Assembly (NCBI GenBank): GCA_025765595.1
Contig: JAIVFH010000085.1
Location: forward strand, 1-64,000
Direction: 5' to 3'
DNA length: 64,000 bases
From: Obelidium mucronatum
Taxonomy: Eukaryota; Chytridiomycota; Chytridiomycetes; Chytridiales; Chytriomycetaceae
Shown: one piece after another, positions 44,201-54,422 of the stretch
Position numbering within the stretch: position 1 is the stretch's first letter
Layout: the number at the start of each line of letters is the position of its first letter
Notes under the pieces: model-generated
Told to the model about the DNA's origin: nothing
Databases searched by the model: none
What the model saw: the letters and a program-made list of their open reading frames with translations, nothing else
Made by a program: the position numbers and the translations under genes

Positions 44201-45376
44201 CGAGCGAGATCTAATTCAACGGCAACTTCATCGTGAACGTCTGGAATTTGTTCGCCAGAAGGAAACTTGGACAATGGAACGCAAGAAAGCGCTTTTGCAA
44301 TCATCTGATGAGCTCAAAAGCCTGGCAATGGAGAAAGCTCTTCTTGATGCCAAGCGAGACGCCGTGGTTGAAGTAGAACTTGAAATGGAAAGATTAAAAG
44401 GAAGAGAGGAAGCTCAGATTCATGCAGGTTCGAGGTTGGACTAGTAGTTTCCTTTTGGCTAAAGCCAACGTCTCTGCTCAGAACGGTTGATTTTGGATCG
44501 AGAAGCCCATGCAATTGCAATTAAAACATCGGACTTGCATCGAGAAGTTGCCGAATTGAGAGCTGAAAAAATTGCCCTGGAGTCTGAAAAGCAAAAGCTG
44601 GCATCTGAGAAGGATGCCTTTGAGAAAGGCTGGCAATCAGCCGAATCGCGAGTCAAGCTTGCGAAAGAGGTCCACTCGAGTGCAGGTAAGGGAAAATATA
44701 ATCAGCGTCGAAGTCTTTTATTGAAGGTACGCTTCAAGAAAACGAACGGAAGAGGGCTGCTGAACTGGAAGCAGAGGTCAAAAACACTCTTCGGGCAATC
44801 GAAGATCAGCGAAAAAACCTAGAAGAATCAAAGAAAAGTGTAAATATTGATTGTCCACACAATGAGAATGTTCTAACATTTGAAATCAGCTCGAAGCGGA
44901 GAGACTTCTCTTGACCAAAACGAAACAAAAAATCATTGATGACAGAATTCAATTAGCTCATGAAAGAACCACAAGAGCAACAGAATCTGAGAATCATTTT
45001 ACGGTGGGTGCTTCCTGCCAGTTAAGTCCAATTTCCAACCACTCTACTTTTCCAGAACATCCAACGACCAGTTCTTGCAACAACGCAAAGGTTATTACAA
45101 ACAGTTGACACGGGTATTCAAAACGCGTCGTCAAGAACTTCTTTGCCAAAAAAGAATGTCGGTGTTCTACCAAGAACCAGTTCAATCACAGGACAGCAAA
45201 CATCGCATCAACCAAAACAGATACCGAACTCATTATTTGAGGCAGCCAAAATTCATAGAGAGATAGAGGCTGCTCAAAAAGCAAAGAAAATCGCAATGAC
45301 GCTAAAGCGATACTCCACGGACTTAAAAGAGGTGAGGATTGACTTTGTCGACAAATCAGTAACCTTTAAGTCATAG
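41205..45376 (+). CDS. FBF1-like coiled-coil protein (cilium base/transition fibre)
   Basis: Twelve exons: 41205-41442, 41511-43280, 43332-43472, 43527-43616, 43670-43801, 43856-43900, 43960-44124, 44187-44427, 44482-44685, 44727-44839, 44890-45003 and 45056-45376. All junctions from exon 2 on are in frame. An acidic motif FEIDDDDLEDLLGLD opens the protein, followed by a long Ser/Lys/Asp-rich disordered part with repeated short acidic-hydrophobic modules (LSKLGDMDDMDSGLF, LLESMGLFGDSPKK) and EEDFIPSFLAEASASRRRRG. The last ~600 residues are almost continuous coiled coil. This matches the layout of FBF1, which docks basal bodies, but coiled coils mislead, so the family is tentative. Exon 1 has one break near 41340. 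Confidence 0.65.
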
Positions 45377-45497
45377 AACAAGACCTTAGACCTCAGCTAA
45401 AATATTAAACATATCGCGAGCAAAACAAGTTTTAATGAAAGCTAAACCAAATAAATCTAAACACACACCCAAATAATACATTACTACGCGTCACAAC

Positions 45498-48400
45498 TTA
45501 TTTCCACTGTGGAGGTAGCGTTGGGGCACCAACACGACCACCACTGCTTCCTGTCGTATAACTCCGCGACAAGTTTGCCCCAGTTGATTGGCGCTTCTGA
45601 ACATATCCATTGCTACCTACTCCCGCCACCTCCGTTACCAATCCCCCCAGTCGAACTTCCCACCATACCTCCATACATTGAGCTACGAGTTGTGACAGTA
45701 TGCCCTCCCGAAATGGGAGGAAGAACCCCAGCTTTCCCAGAGACGCTCAACCCGCCTCCAGAAAATGATGCCCGGTATGATTGCTTCTTTGCAATTGCAG
45801 GAGAACTCAAATGCATGTTCACTGTTCTTGGAGAAGTGGGTCCTTTTCCCACCATAGAAGTATCCACAGCCGGTAAATTTCCTTTCAACTTCGTAGTCGG
45901 TGTACGGCCTTGCAAACTTGAAGTAGTTGCCAATCTCCCACTTGTCAACAGCGTGGGCCCATTTCCGTTCACTCTTCCCAAAGCATCCACCAATACCTTT
46001 TTGACCGATGCTCCTTCTGAATAATCACGCATCCATTCGTGCTCTAAAGCTTCAAGAGGCGTAAACCGGCGTTCAGGGCTCCAATCCAAGCAACCCAGCA
46101 AGAAATCAATAAACACCGTGTCAGATGTCCGCAGTACACCGGCAAGTGTCTTTGTACTGGGCTTAAACTTTCTGCCTTTGCTGTTTGCAACTAGTCGCGG
46201 AGTGAAGGTCGACATGTCAAAAAACAATTTACTCCTCGAACCACGTTCAATGACAGACGTCGGAGGGACACCAAGGACTTCCATAATTCGAGCCCTAAGC
46301 AAGCGTGTCCCATTAGAATGAAACCCCATATGAAAAAGCAAACATGAAAATCGTACAATTGATCTTGCTCATCTTCTCCAGGAAACAATGGATAACCCAT
46401 GAACAGTTCGGCGAGGATACATCCAAACGACCACATATCTATGGAAACATTATAACTGATTCCCAAAATGACTTCAGGGCTTCTGTAGAATCGACTTTGG
46501 ACATATGTATAGACTTTCTCGTTTTCGAAACAGGAGCTACCCAGATCGATCACTTTCAGTCCATATTGTGGATTGTTTGGCTTAAAATCTGGAGGAATAA
46601 AGGTACTGGAACGAGAATATGCAGATTCAGATGAGGCCACAAAATCGCATCGTGATGGTTGTATAAATAATGTATCTTTCAGGAGAATGTTCTAATTGAA
46701 GTGTGAATAATAATTACGGCAAGCGATATCTACCAACCTCAGGCTTCAAGTCACAGTGCACAATGCCTTGGTCAGACAGCAGTTGCAAACATTTGAGTAT
46801 TTGGAACGAGAAACGCTTTACGACTCCTGTATGAATACCCCGATATCCTCCAGCCTTGACCCACTCGTACAAGTTGATTCCAAGAATTTCGAAAGATATA
46901 CACAAGTGATTGCGAAAGTGGAATGAATCGTGCATATGCACAATATTAGCAGTGTCTTCAGCGTCCTGGTGAACCGTACAATTAGTCGTCCAAAAAAAGA
47001 CAAACAATCAAGTATACCTCATTTTTAAGCTTTTCAAGAACTTTGACTTCAATCAACCCTTGCTGTTCGAATCGCTTCTTATTCCGAATAATCTTAATCG
47101 CCACATGTTTTTTCAACTTGTGATCGTAACATTTGACACATTGTCCGAAGGAACCTTTCCCAAGAAGTGAAATCATTTCATAACGATAAGCCAAGTGGTC
47201 ATGGTGTGTCAAGTACAAGTCGCCACGTGTATCGTCGTATCCTGTGAGTTTCAGAAAGAGAATCAATGACGGCGGTTAAAGCATAGTAAGTTTAAGTTTA
47301 GATTTACCATGATTATAAACAGCATCCTTGGAGGATGAAGAAACATCCTCAGGATCCACATCACCAGGATCAGAGCCACAAGACCCAGGCACATTCAATC
47401 CAGCCGCGCCATGAGCCCCAGTTTTTCTAGTTGCAGTTCCGATTTTCTGAACACCAGAAGAACCAGCGAACCAAACTTCCGGATAATTCAAAACTTCAGA
47501 CTGTTCATAATCAGTCAAAAGCGCTCGAAAATAGTGGAGTGTCACGTCGGGATCAAGAGGTAATTTAAGTTGAGAAGCAGGAGGCAGGCTTTTTGGGGTG
47601 TTGATGACAGGAGTTTCTGGCGCTTGCGTGGACTCTTTTCGATCCGAAATACTTGTCCTCTTTTGATCATTCTTCTCTTCAGTTTTGCATCGGGGAGTTT
47701 CACGGATGGCTCCGGTTTTGTGGAGGAAGAAGGGATTGTGGCGGTGCTCGCCAGTTTAGGCCCAGTTGACGGCACTGTTGAGCGAGCCGTATCCAGCTGC
47801 TTACTGCTTGAAGAGGATGAAGAAGACGCGGATGAAGACGGGGGAGCAGCAGACTTTTTTGAGGTCGCAGAACTGAGAGTTGGCGGCCCAGCTGGTTTCT
47901 TTTCACGCGTATAAAGTGAGGCGGAACCCGATGACGTGCTCTTTTTCAGTGAGCCTGAACTTTCTTTCTTTACGGCCGTTTGAGATGCTTTTGTCGAAGA
48001 CAGACTCTTTGCGCGGTCTCTGTTAATTGAAGTGGATGCTATTGAGCTCTGCTTTGGTGGTGCAGACGCGGGTTTTCCCTTCGCATCCTTTTCCTTTCGC
48101 TCAGAATCAAGCGATAGTTTTGGAGACGCGGCATCTGTGAAATGCAAATAGTCTGTTGTTACTTCAATGTTTTTTTTTGGGCGGGGTCAAGCACTTTTAA
48201 CAACACCCCAACATACTGGAAGATGGCGCCGATTCAAGGACAGATCCAAATGAAGATTTTGAAATCGTTTTCTGTTTAAGAGTTGGACTGTTTGGAACGG
48301 GCAGCTTCGATCCAGCAGCCAACGTGTTGCGTCGTCTGTCCAAGAATCAATACTCAAAAGTTAAAGCAGCCAGAGATGCCAACAACCAAACGACTAGAAA

Positions 48401-48632
48401 CAAACCGCAGCGCATCAGCCGAAAGCTTAAGATTTGATGACGATGGCGCAATCGAAAGACCGGCAAAGGCGTCTAACTCTGGCAATGTCGAGTCTGAAGC
48501 CTCTCGACCCCGAGTCCCAGTGAATGAGACTCGCACAGGCGGCTCTGCTGTTGTTGATTCGGCTGTAAGAAGCGAATCGCTGGGGAAACTGTCGCTCTCC
48601 GCAGCTGGTGCCGTAGCGCCAATGGAAGACAT
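45498..48632 (-). CDS. DYRK-family dual-specificity protein kinase (DYRK2/Pom1-like)
   Basis: Exons 48632-48406, 48335-48217, 48134-47308, 47241-47018, 46965-46738, 46691-46357 and 46294-45498. After a Ser/Lys-rich N-terminus comes the DYRK approach segment [20 protein letters not shown], then [23 protein letters not shown] (ATP Lys), [21 protein letters not shown], the autophosphorylated YxY loop in [17 protein letters not shown] and [12 protein letters not shown]. Such kinases control polarity, growth and cell size in fungi. Breaks: an A/T run at 47636-47639 and a G/C run at 45622-45624. Reading across the latter gives a tail ending [11 protein letters not shown] at 45498. The segment between NILL and VIDLG is unusually long (about 40 residues). 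Confidence 0.85.
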
Positions 48633-48673
48633 GACCTCAAAAGAAATGTTTCAGCAAATCACTTTCAAGAACT

Positions 48674-49207
48674 TCATTCCCTCTCAATTAACACAAAATA
48701 ACTCGTCGTGCTCCACTTTTCTTGACCGCCATATCCAAAGCTGCAATTCAACCATCCACTGCTGCACTTTCCTACTTGAAAACTGTTGGTTTCGCTATCA
48801 TGACAAACAGCAACAAACAATGGGGTGTCATCGTGTTCGTGACCTGCCGGGATTGGTTTCATATTCATGAAAGTTTCGCTTGTTGATTCATCAACAACTT
48901 TTGCCCATGACGTACAGCCTGAACTTTCATCACTGATGCACAGCACTTCAAACCCGGTTTCAAACAATAGCTCCTTGCCTCCCTTGATGTTGAAAGTGAT
49001 AAATTCGAAAATCGCCGTCATATCGCATGGTCAAGATCTTACGTAGCCAATATGGAGACCCACACCCTTAAGGACTTTTCCAACTTGAACGCCACCACCT
49101 TCGACCGACATGCGACCAGCAAACAAAGCTCGGCCGTCTGAGTCACGACCTATAGAAAGAGCATTTTCTGGCAGGTCTTTATCCATTTTGTGCCATGTAT
49201 GCGGCAT
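48674..49207 (-). CDS. DM9-repeat (lectin-like) protein, copy 1
   Basis: Exons 49207-49043 and 48982-48674 join to 157 aa. The intron falls inside the DM9 hallmark G-Y/GGKE. DM9 (DUF3421) features are IGRDSDGRALFAGR, VQVGKVLKGVGLHIGYGGKE, then a second unit with W...VPAGHEHDDTPLFVAVC and FQVGKCSSGWLNCSFGYGG. DM9 proteins bind sugars such as mannose in invertebrates; the function in fungi is unknown. No signal peptide is visible. The ATG is only 60 bp from the divergent MPP10 gene, and the stop is 41 bp from the DYRK start on the same strand. A longer DM9 paralog sits at 52879. Confidence 0.8.
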
Positions 49208-49267
49208 TTTGAATTAAATTGAATTAAATCCTATTTATTTTCTTTCTTTTTTTTTTTAACTTTACAA

Positions 49268-51701
49268 ATGAAATCCAACGCACTCCTACAAAAGCGCAAA
49301 CGCGGAAAGGACGAAGAAGAATTGGATATTTCAGACAACGATTCAGACGATCAATACTCAGATATCTCAGAAGATGGCGGCCTCCTGTCCAACAACGAAG
49401 ACGAAGATGAAGACGACATTCCAGAGCTCGAACTTGAAGAAGATCCCGAACTCTCCGCCTTTATTAAGCCCGTTAAAGATCTATTTGATGAAGAGATTGT
49501 GAATCGATCGGAAAAGTTTCTTTTGGCGGATCCTGCTGTTTCAGCAAAACTCCTTGATGCTACAAAATGGATGTTTGATTTGGGTAAGCAGAAAGTATTC
49601 AAAAATATCTGAGCTCTTTTTATTTTTTAATGATGATTGTACAGCAAAGCTAACTGAGCCATTCGAAATGAGTCCATTGCAAGAGTTGTTGACACAAGAC
49701 TTCCATATGGATCAAGTCTGGGAGCAGATGCAGCTTCGAAATAAACCAATGCTCAAATACTTGAGCGCTCGTGCCTCTGAAGTGATTTCGAGGGGGGATA
49801 TTGAACCGTCTCGAGACCTAGATCGAGAGGAATTTGAAGCGAATGAAGAAGATGAGGAATTCCCAGATGAGGATGAAGAAGATGCTTTGGAAATTGATCA
49901 AGATAATGAAGAAGATGAAATGGAGCTGGATGATGCAAATGGTGGATTTGACGATTTGGATGATGACGAGGACGATAATGACGAACAAGGGGATGAAGCT
50001 GAAGATGTTGGCGAAGATTAACGAGGATGACGAAGATAATGATACCGAAGGGAAAGATATCCAAAGCAGATTTGGCAAAGGTGATAACATCATTGAAAGT
50101 TCCTGTTCACTGAATTGCATTCCGTAGGTCGTCGGACGGAGCTTGATGACGAATTCTTTTCAGTTCATGAAATGGAACGCTTTGCTGAGCGTGGAGAAGC
50201 GAGAGACATGAAAATTGGGGATGGCAACAATGACGACGAAGATGATTGGAATCTGGGAGTTGGTATGTCCAATTTTTACATGTCCCTTGATATTGAATCA
50301 GTCTTCAGGCTTCCTAAACTTGGATCCCGATGAATTGGACGGCAGTGACGAGGATGAAGACGATATGAATGCAAATGGTTCGTGTGTCATCCATACGTCA
50401 GAAAGAAACTCGCCCTCACATTACAAGTTTAGATATCAAATACGATGACTACTTTTTGCCACCTCGAACGATTGAATCGAAAAAAAGTAACTTGAAGAGC
50501 AATTCAACAAGTAAAAAGGATCACAAGCTCCGATTCAACGAAGAAGTGAATGAACGTACCTTTCTCAAGAACGAGCCTGCCTCACAATTCAATGATGAGG
50601 ACGCGGACGAAGAAATCCCAAGCAGTGATCTTAAGACGAGCAAAGACTTGTTTGATCTTGGCGATGACGAGGAGGATGAAGATGCCAACCGTGAACTCTC
50701 CAAATTTGAGCTGGAGCAGAAAGCGTTAGCTGATCAGATTGAAACCTTGGAAGCGGAAGCTGTTGCTGAAAAAGCATGGACAATGAAGGGAGAAGTGTCT
50801 GGAAAAGTTCGACCCATGAACTCGCTGCTGGAAGAAGACTTGGAAGTAGAGCATGCCTCACGACCAACTCCAGTAATAACGGAAGAAACGACGAAATCTC
50901 TTGAAGATTTAATCAAATCTCGTATTGCCGAAAGTCTATTTGATGATGTGGAGCGGAAAATTGCGCCAAAGGAAAAGTCGTTTGATCCTAACCGAAGGAA
51001 TATCATTGACGAGCAAAAGTCATCCAAATCGCTGACGGATCTATACGAACAGGACTACAGGAAACAAGCGGGTGCAACGGTGAAGACAGCAAAGGATGAG
51101 GCAGTTGAAAATGCCCACAAGGAGATTGATGGACTGTTCAAGGACTTATGCATGAACCTTGATGCTCTTTCCAACTGGCACTTTACTGCGAAGGCGCCTG
51201 TTGCTGAATTGGAGGTTGTTGCCGCGCCATCGGTTCCTGCTCTTTCTATTGAAGAAGTCATCCCTGCAGTCGTATCCGATGCTGTCCTTGCGGCGCCAAA
51301 AGAAGTATATGCTGGAGATGTTGGAAAGAGTCAAGCGGAGATGGAGAAGGCAGATAAGGTTAAAGCGCGCAATAAGCAAAAGAGAGCCTTCAAAAAACAG
51401 AGAATCGAACGTGAGTTGGATCAAAAGGCTCGCGGTGTTTTGGCATCAGGAAATGTCCTGGACAACACCAAAAAGAGCAAGGAGAAGGCTATGGCGACTC
51501 TGATGAAACAACAGAATGTGACTATTGTTGCGGATTCAAAAACAGGAAAGGGTAGTGCAGCCGATGTGGCGGCCCTTAAGAGCAAGGGTGGCAAGAAGGG
51601 CAAGGCTGTGAAGGCGAACTGTTCTAGAGCGTGGAGGCACAATCGGCAAGAAGGACGGCAAAGGGACGCAGATGAAGTCAAGCCAGATGCTGATGCTATA
51701 A
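49268..51701 (+). CDS. MPP10: MPP10, U3 snoRNP component
   Basis: Exons 49268-49583, 49645-50080, 50128-50262 and 50309-51701. The protein is very acidic at first (runs of Asp/Glu), then VKDLFDEEIVNRSEKFLL and SPLQELLTQDFHMDQVWEQM. Later parts hold KYDDYFLPPR, HKLRFNEEVNERTF, WTMKGEVSGKVRPMNSLLEE, the strongly MPP10-like IITDE/DEQKSSKSLTDLYEQDY region and a Lys-rich end (RNKQKRAFKKQRIERELD). It acts in the small-subunit processome that matures 18S rRNA. Single-base breaks lie near 50008, 50380 and 51620. Skipping the last gives the natural ending RGGTIGKKDGKGTQMK and a stop at 51701. Confidence 0.88.
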
Positions 51702-51721
51702 TTAAAATATTGGTATTAATA

Positions 51722-52771
51722 ATGGCACAGCTGCTTGTTGTTGATCTTGCGCCGTTCCTCGCAGACCGCGCGTCGCCGGCCGCCCTTGCCGAATGCGCCA
51801 AGGCGGCGCGCGGCCTCGCAACGCACTCAGCGGTCTGCGTGGCGGACGCGCGCGTGGCGGCGGCGTCGAACGACGCGTTTCTCGACTTGCTCGAAGCGTA
51901 CTTTGCGCAGAGCGACGCAGCCAAGCGCGCCGACGCGCGGCCGGCCGTTGCGTTCCAGGTCGGCGCCACGCCGCCGCACACGGAGCTGCCGCGCTGCGCT
52001 CGCGACGCCGAGTGCGCCGCGCTGGCCGCCGCGCTGCCGCCGCCGCACCGCCCGGCCGCCTTTGCCGCCGCGGACCCGAAGTGGCGCTTCTTCCACCGCA
52101 TTGGCGCGCGCCCGCCGAGCACCGCCTTCGCGGGTCTGCACGCCGCCGCCGTGGTGCCCGCCGCCTTTCCGACGTGGGTCGAGGAGATGGACGCGTGGGG
52201 GCTGCTGATGCACGGCGCCGTGCTGGTGCTGTCCGAAATGATTGCCATTGGCCTCGGCCTGCCTGCTGACACCTTCACCACTCTCACAAAGGACGGCCCA
52301 CACTTGCTGGCGCCGACCGGAAGCGATCTGGAAGAGTACGGATCGCTAGGCACTGTCTTGGCAGGCTTTCATACAGACTTGAACTTTTTGACTATTCACG
52401 GAAAGTCGCGGTTCCCTGGTTTGAACATCTGGAATCGTGATGGAGAAAAGATGCTGGCAAGTGTTCCAGACGGGTGTCTCTTGGTACAGGCTGGCCGGCA
52501 ATTGGAGTATCTTACGGGAGGCCATATCGCAGCTGGATATCACGAAGTTGTCGTTGTCGAATCGACATTGGAAGCTATAAAACGGCAGCGCGAAAGAAAA
52601 CGCCCACTATGGAGAATATCTTCTACTCTATTCTTCCATGTTGCATCAGACAATGAATTGTATCCCATCTCAAAGTTTGCAACTCCAGAGAATATTGAAA
52701 GGTTTCCTCGAATTCTCGCTGGAACTCAAGTACAAAAGGAACTTGGCTTCTTGAATCTCTCTACCGAATGA
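51722..52771 (+). CDS. 2OG-Fe(II) oxygenase, isopenicillin N synthase-like fold
   Basis: A single-exon frame of 349 aa from the ATG at 51722 (MAQLLVVDLAPFLADRAS). Motifs of the family: GFHTDLNFLTIHGKSRFPGL supplies the H-x-D iron ligands, TGGHIAAGYHEVVV the distal His, and RISSTLFFH the 2-oxoglutarate Arg. The N-terminal half is Ala/Arg-rich because the DNA (51750-52240) is extremely GC-rich. As sequenced, MPP10's frame runs straight into this gene, but a natural MPP10 stop only 20 bp upstream argues for two genes. Substrate unknown; related fungal proteins act in small-molecule metabolism. Confidence 0.8.
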   Translation: MAQLLVVDLAPFLADRASPAALAECAKAARGLATHSAVCVADARVAAASNDAFLDLLEAYFAQSDAAKRADARPAVAFQVGATPPHTELPRCARDAECAALAAALPPPHRPAAFAAADPKWRFFHRIGARPPSTAFAGLHAAAVVPAAFPTWVEEMDAWGLLMHGAVLVLSEMIAIGLGLPADTFTTLTKDGPHLLAPTGSDLEEYGSLGTVLAGFHTDLNFLTIHGKSRFPGLNIWNRDGEKMLASVPDGCLLVQAGRQLEYLTGGHIAAGYHEVVVVESTLEAIKRQRERKRPLWRISSTLFFHVASDNELYPISKFATPENIERFPRILAGTQVQKELGFLNLSTE

Positions 52772-52878
52772 AAATCCATACATTGCTCAACTCCAATTCG
52801 CGTTATTTCTGGACATTGCATGATAAAGATGTATTCTGCGAATAAACTCATCTTAAATCTTACTTACGTACGCTGTCC

Positions 52879-54322
52879 TTACACAGAAAACACAATCATT
52901 CTGTACTTCTTCCCGACACACTCCTTCCCTTGATATGAAAAATGACATCCGGGTAGTGTAGGAGAACACTTTCCTATTTGAATGGAGTTGAATGCTTCAT
53001 GTATTGAAATGTACAAGGGCATTCCATTTTCTTCGTGACCAGCTTCAACTGGTTTCAGATCCGCAAGTTTACCAAGTCCAATCGCTCCTTCCATTTCAAC
53101 CAAACTGATAAGATTTGAATCACCGCATAGCACTTCAAAATCTTTTTTGAATCGAAGTTCTTTACCTCCCTAAGAACAATCGTGGGTTACAAAAGCCTAC
53201 AGTGGAAACTGCGACTTACAAATCCAACATAACACCCCGCGTCAAGCCGTACTTTCCCTACTTGAATTCCTCCTTTACCACTTTTGCTCGACCAGCATAT
53301 AGTGGCGCACCGTCTGAGTCACGACCCATTCGAATTGCGCCAGCAGGGACACCGTGCTGTACAGAAGCGGCACGCCAATATATGGTGCCAGATCTTTCTC
53401 CTGAACTTTCTCCTGGAAAACTCAAATCATCGATTTCATTGGGAGAGCAGTGAAGTGCAACTCGATAGTGAGAAACGCGAATTTCCTTTCCGCCATACGA
53501 ATAGTGCAATCCAACCAAATTAGGACCGCATTTTCCGACTTGTGATCCGTGAAAATATGTATCACAGACTCCAACAAATAGAAGACCCCCGTCGGCCTCA
53601 CGCCCGCCTTCAATCAGCCGGCCTGTCGTCACAAGTGACCCAGAAACCTTGTCATTTGTTGGAACCCATTCAACCGCACCAGGATTTCCGCACAGAACAT
53701 CGTAAGGATCTGATTCCGACAACAGGATTTCTTTTCCTCCAAAGGGGATGTGGCAAACTGCTCCATTTCGCGCCTTTCCGACATGAATGCCCCCTTTGAA
53801 TAATGCACGCGCGGCGAATAACGGAGCTCCATCGCTGTCTCTCCCGATTGGAATCTTGTTAAAAAATTGTGTCAAATCTACTTTCTGTGGTCATTCAACT
53901 CATACCGCCTCTGCTGGAACATATTTTCCACTGATCGTTTTCCAAAACACCTGGGCATTGGCGGGTTCCCCCAAAACTGGGCCTAGCCCGGAATTTGAAG
54001 AATCAATAGCTTGTATTTGACTTCCGTCTTGCTGCGAGGAACTGACTGGTGGGAACTCGGAGGAGCCACCCCAAGCATCAGCACAATCAAGGATTTCACT
54101 TTCTCCGGCAAATACTAAAGGGACAACTTCTGTCTCTAGACTGATGACGGTTGATTGTGCACTGATGGTATCTGGTCTTTGTTCTTCTGCCCAAGGATCC
54201 AATGCGTTGCTGTCGAGTCCATCGACAGCCTTTGTTTGGCTCTGCGCAGAGACTCCGTCATTACTCGCAGGTCGAATCACAGTTTCGGCATCATGCCATT
54301 CGTTGACTTCGTCGTCATCCAT
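52879..54322 (-). CDS. Multi-DM9-repeat (lectin-like) protein, copy 2
   Basis: Exons 54322-53906, 53854-53220 and 53169-52879. The start at 54322 (MDDDEVNEWHDAE) is preferred; an in-frame ATG also lies at 54373. A ~120-residue acidic Ser/Gln-rich leader is followed by about five DM9 half-repeats: IGRDSDGAPLFAARALFKGG, GAVCHIPFGGKE, GLLFVGVCDTYFHGSQVGKC, GLHYSYGGKE, MGRDSDGAPLYAGRAK, CYVGFGGKE and MPLYISIHEAFNSIQIGKC. One base is lost near 53282-53285 (A/T run) before GGIQVGKV. The intron inside F/GGKE matches the one in copy 1 at 48674. No signal peptide; possibly a cytosolic lectin. Confidence 0.8.
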
Positions 54323-54422
54323 GTATTGAAAGGGAATGCGATTGTCGAATTTGTTGATTTTTCTCAGCCGCAAATCTCAAGCGACCATCTTCGTCTCCTT
54401 CTCTGCAACTCGGAAGAACACA

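Noticed and set aside
51735..52303. Other long frames over the dioxygenase N-terminus
   Set aside because: Same GC-rich effect; no motif, and low-complexity Arg/Pro/Ala content.
50369..52771. One 800-residue frame joining MPP10 and a dioxygenase
   Set aside because: A one-base change restores a natural MPP10 ending and stop, the oxygenase has its own ATG 20 bp later, and the base composition changes at the junction. I list two genes.
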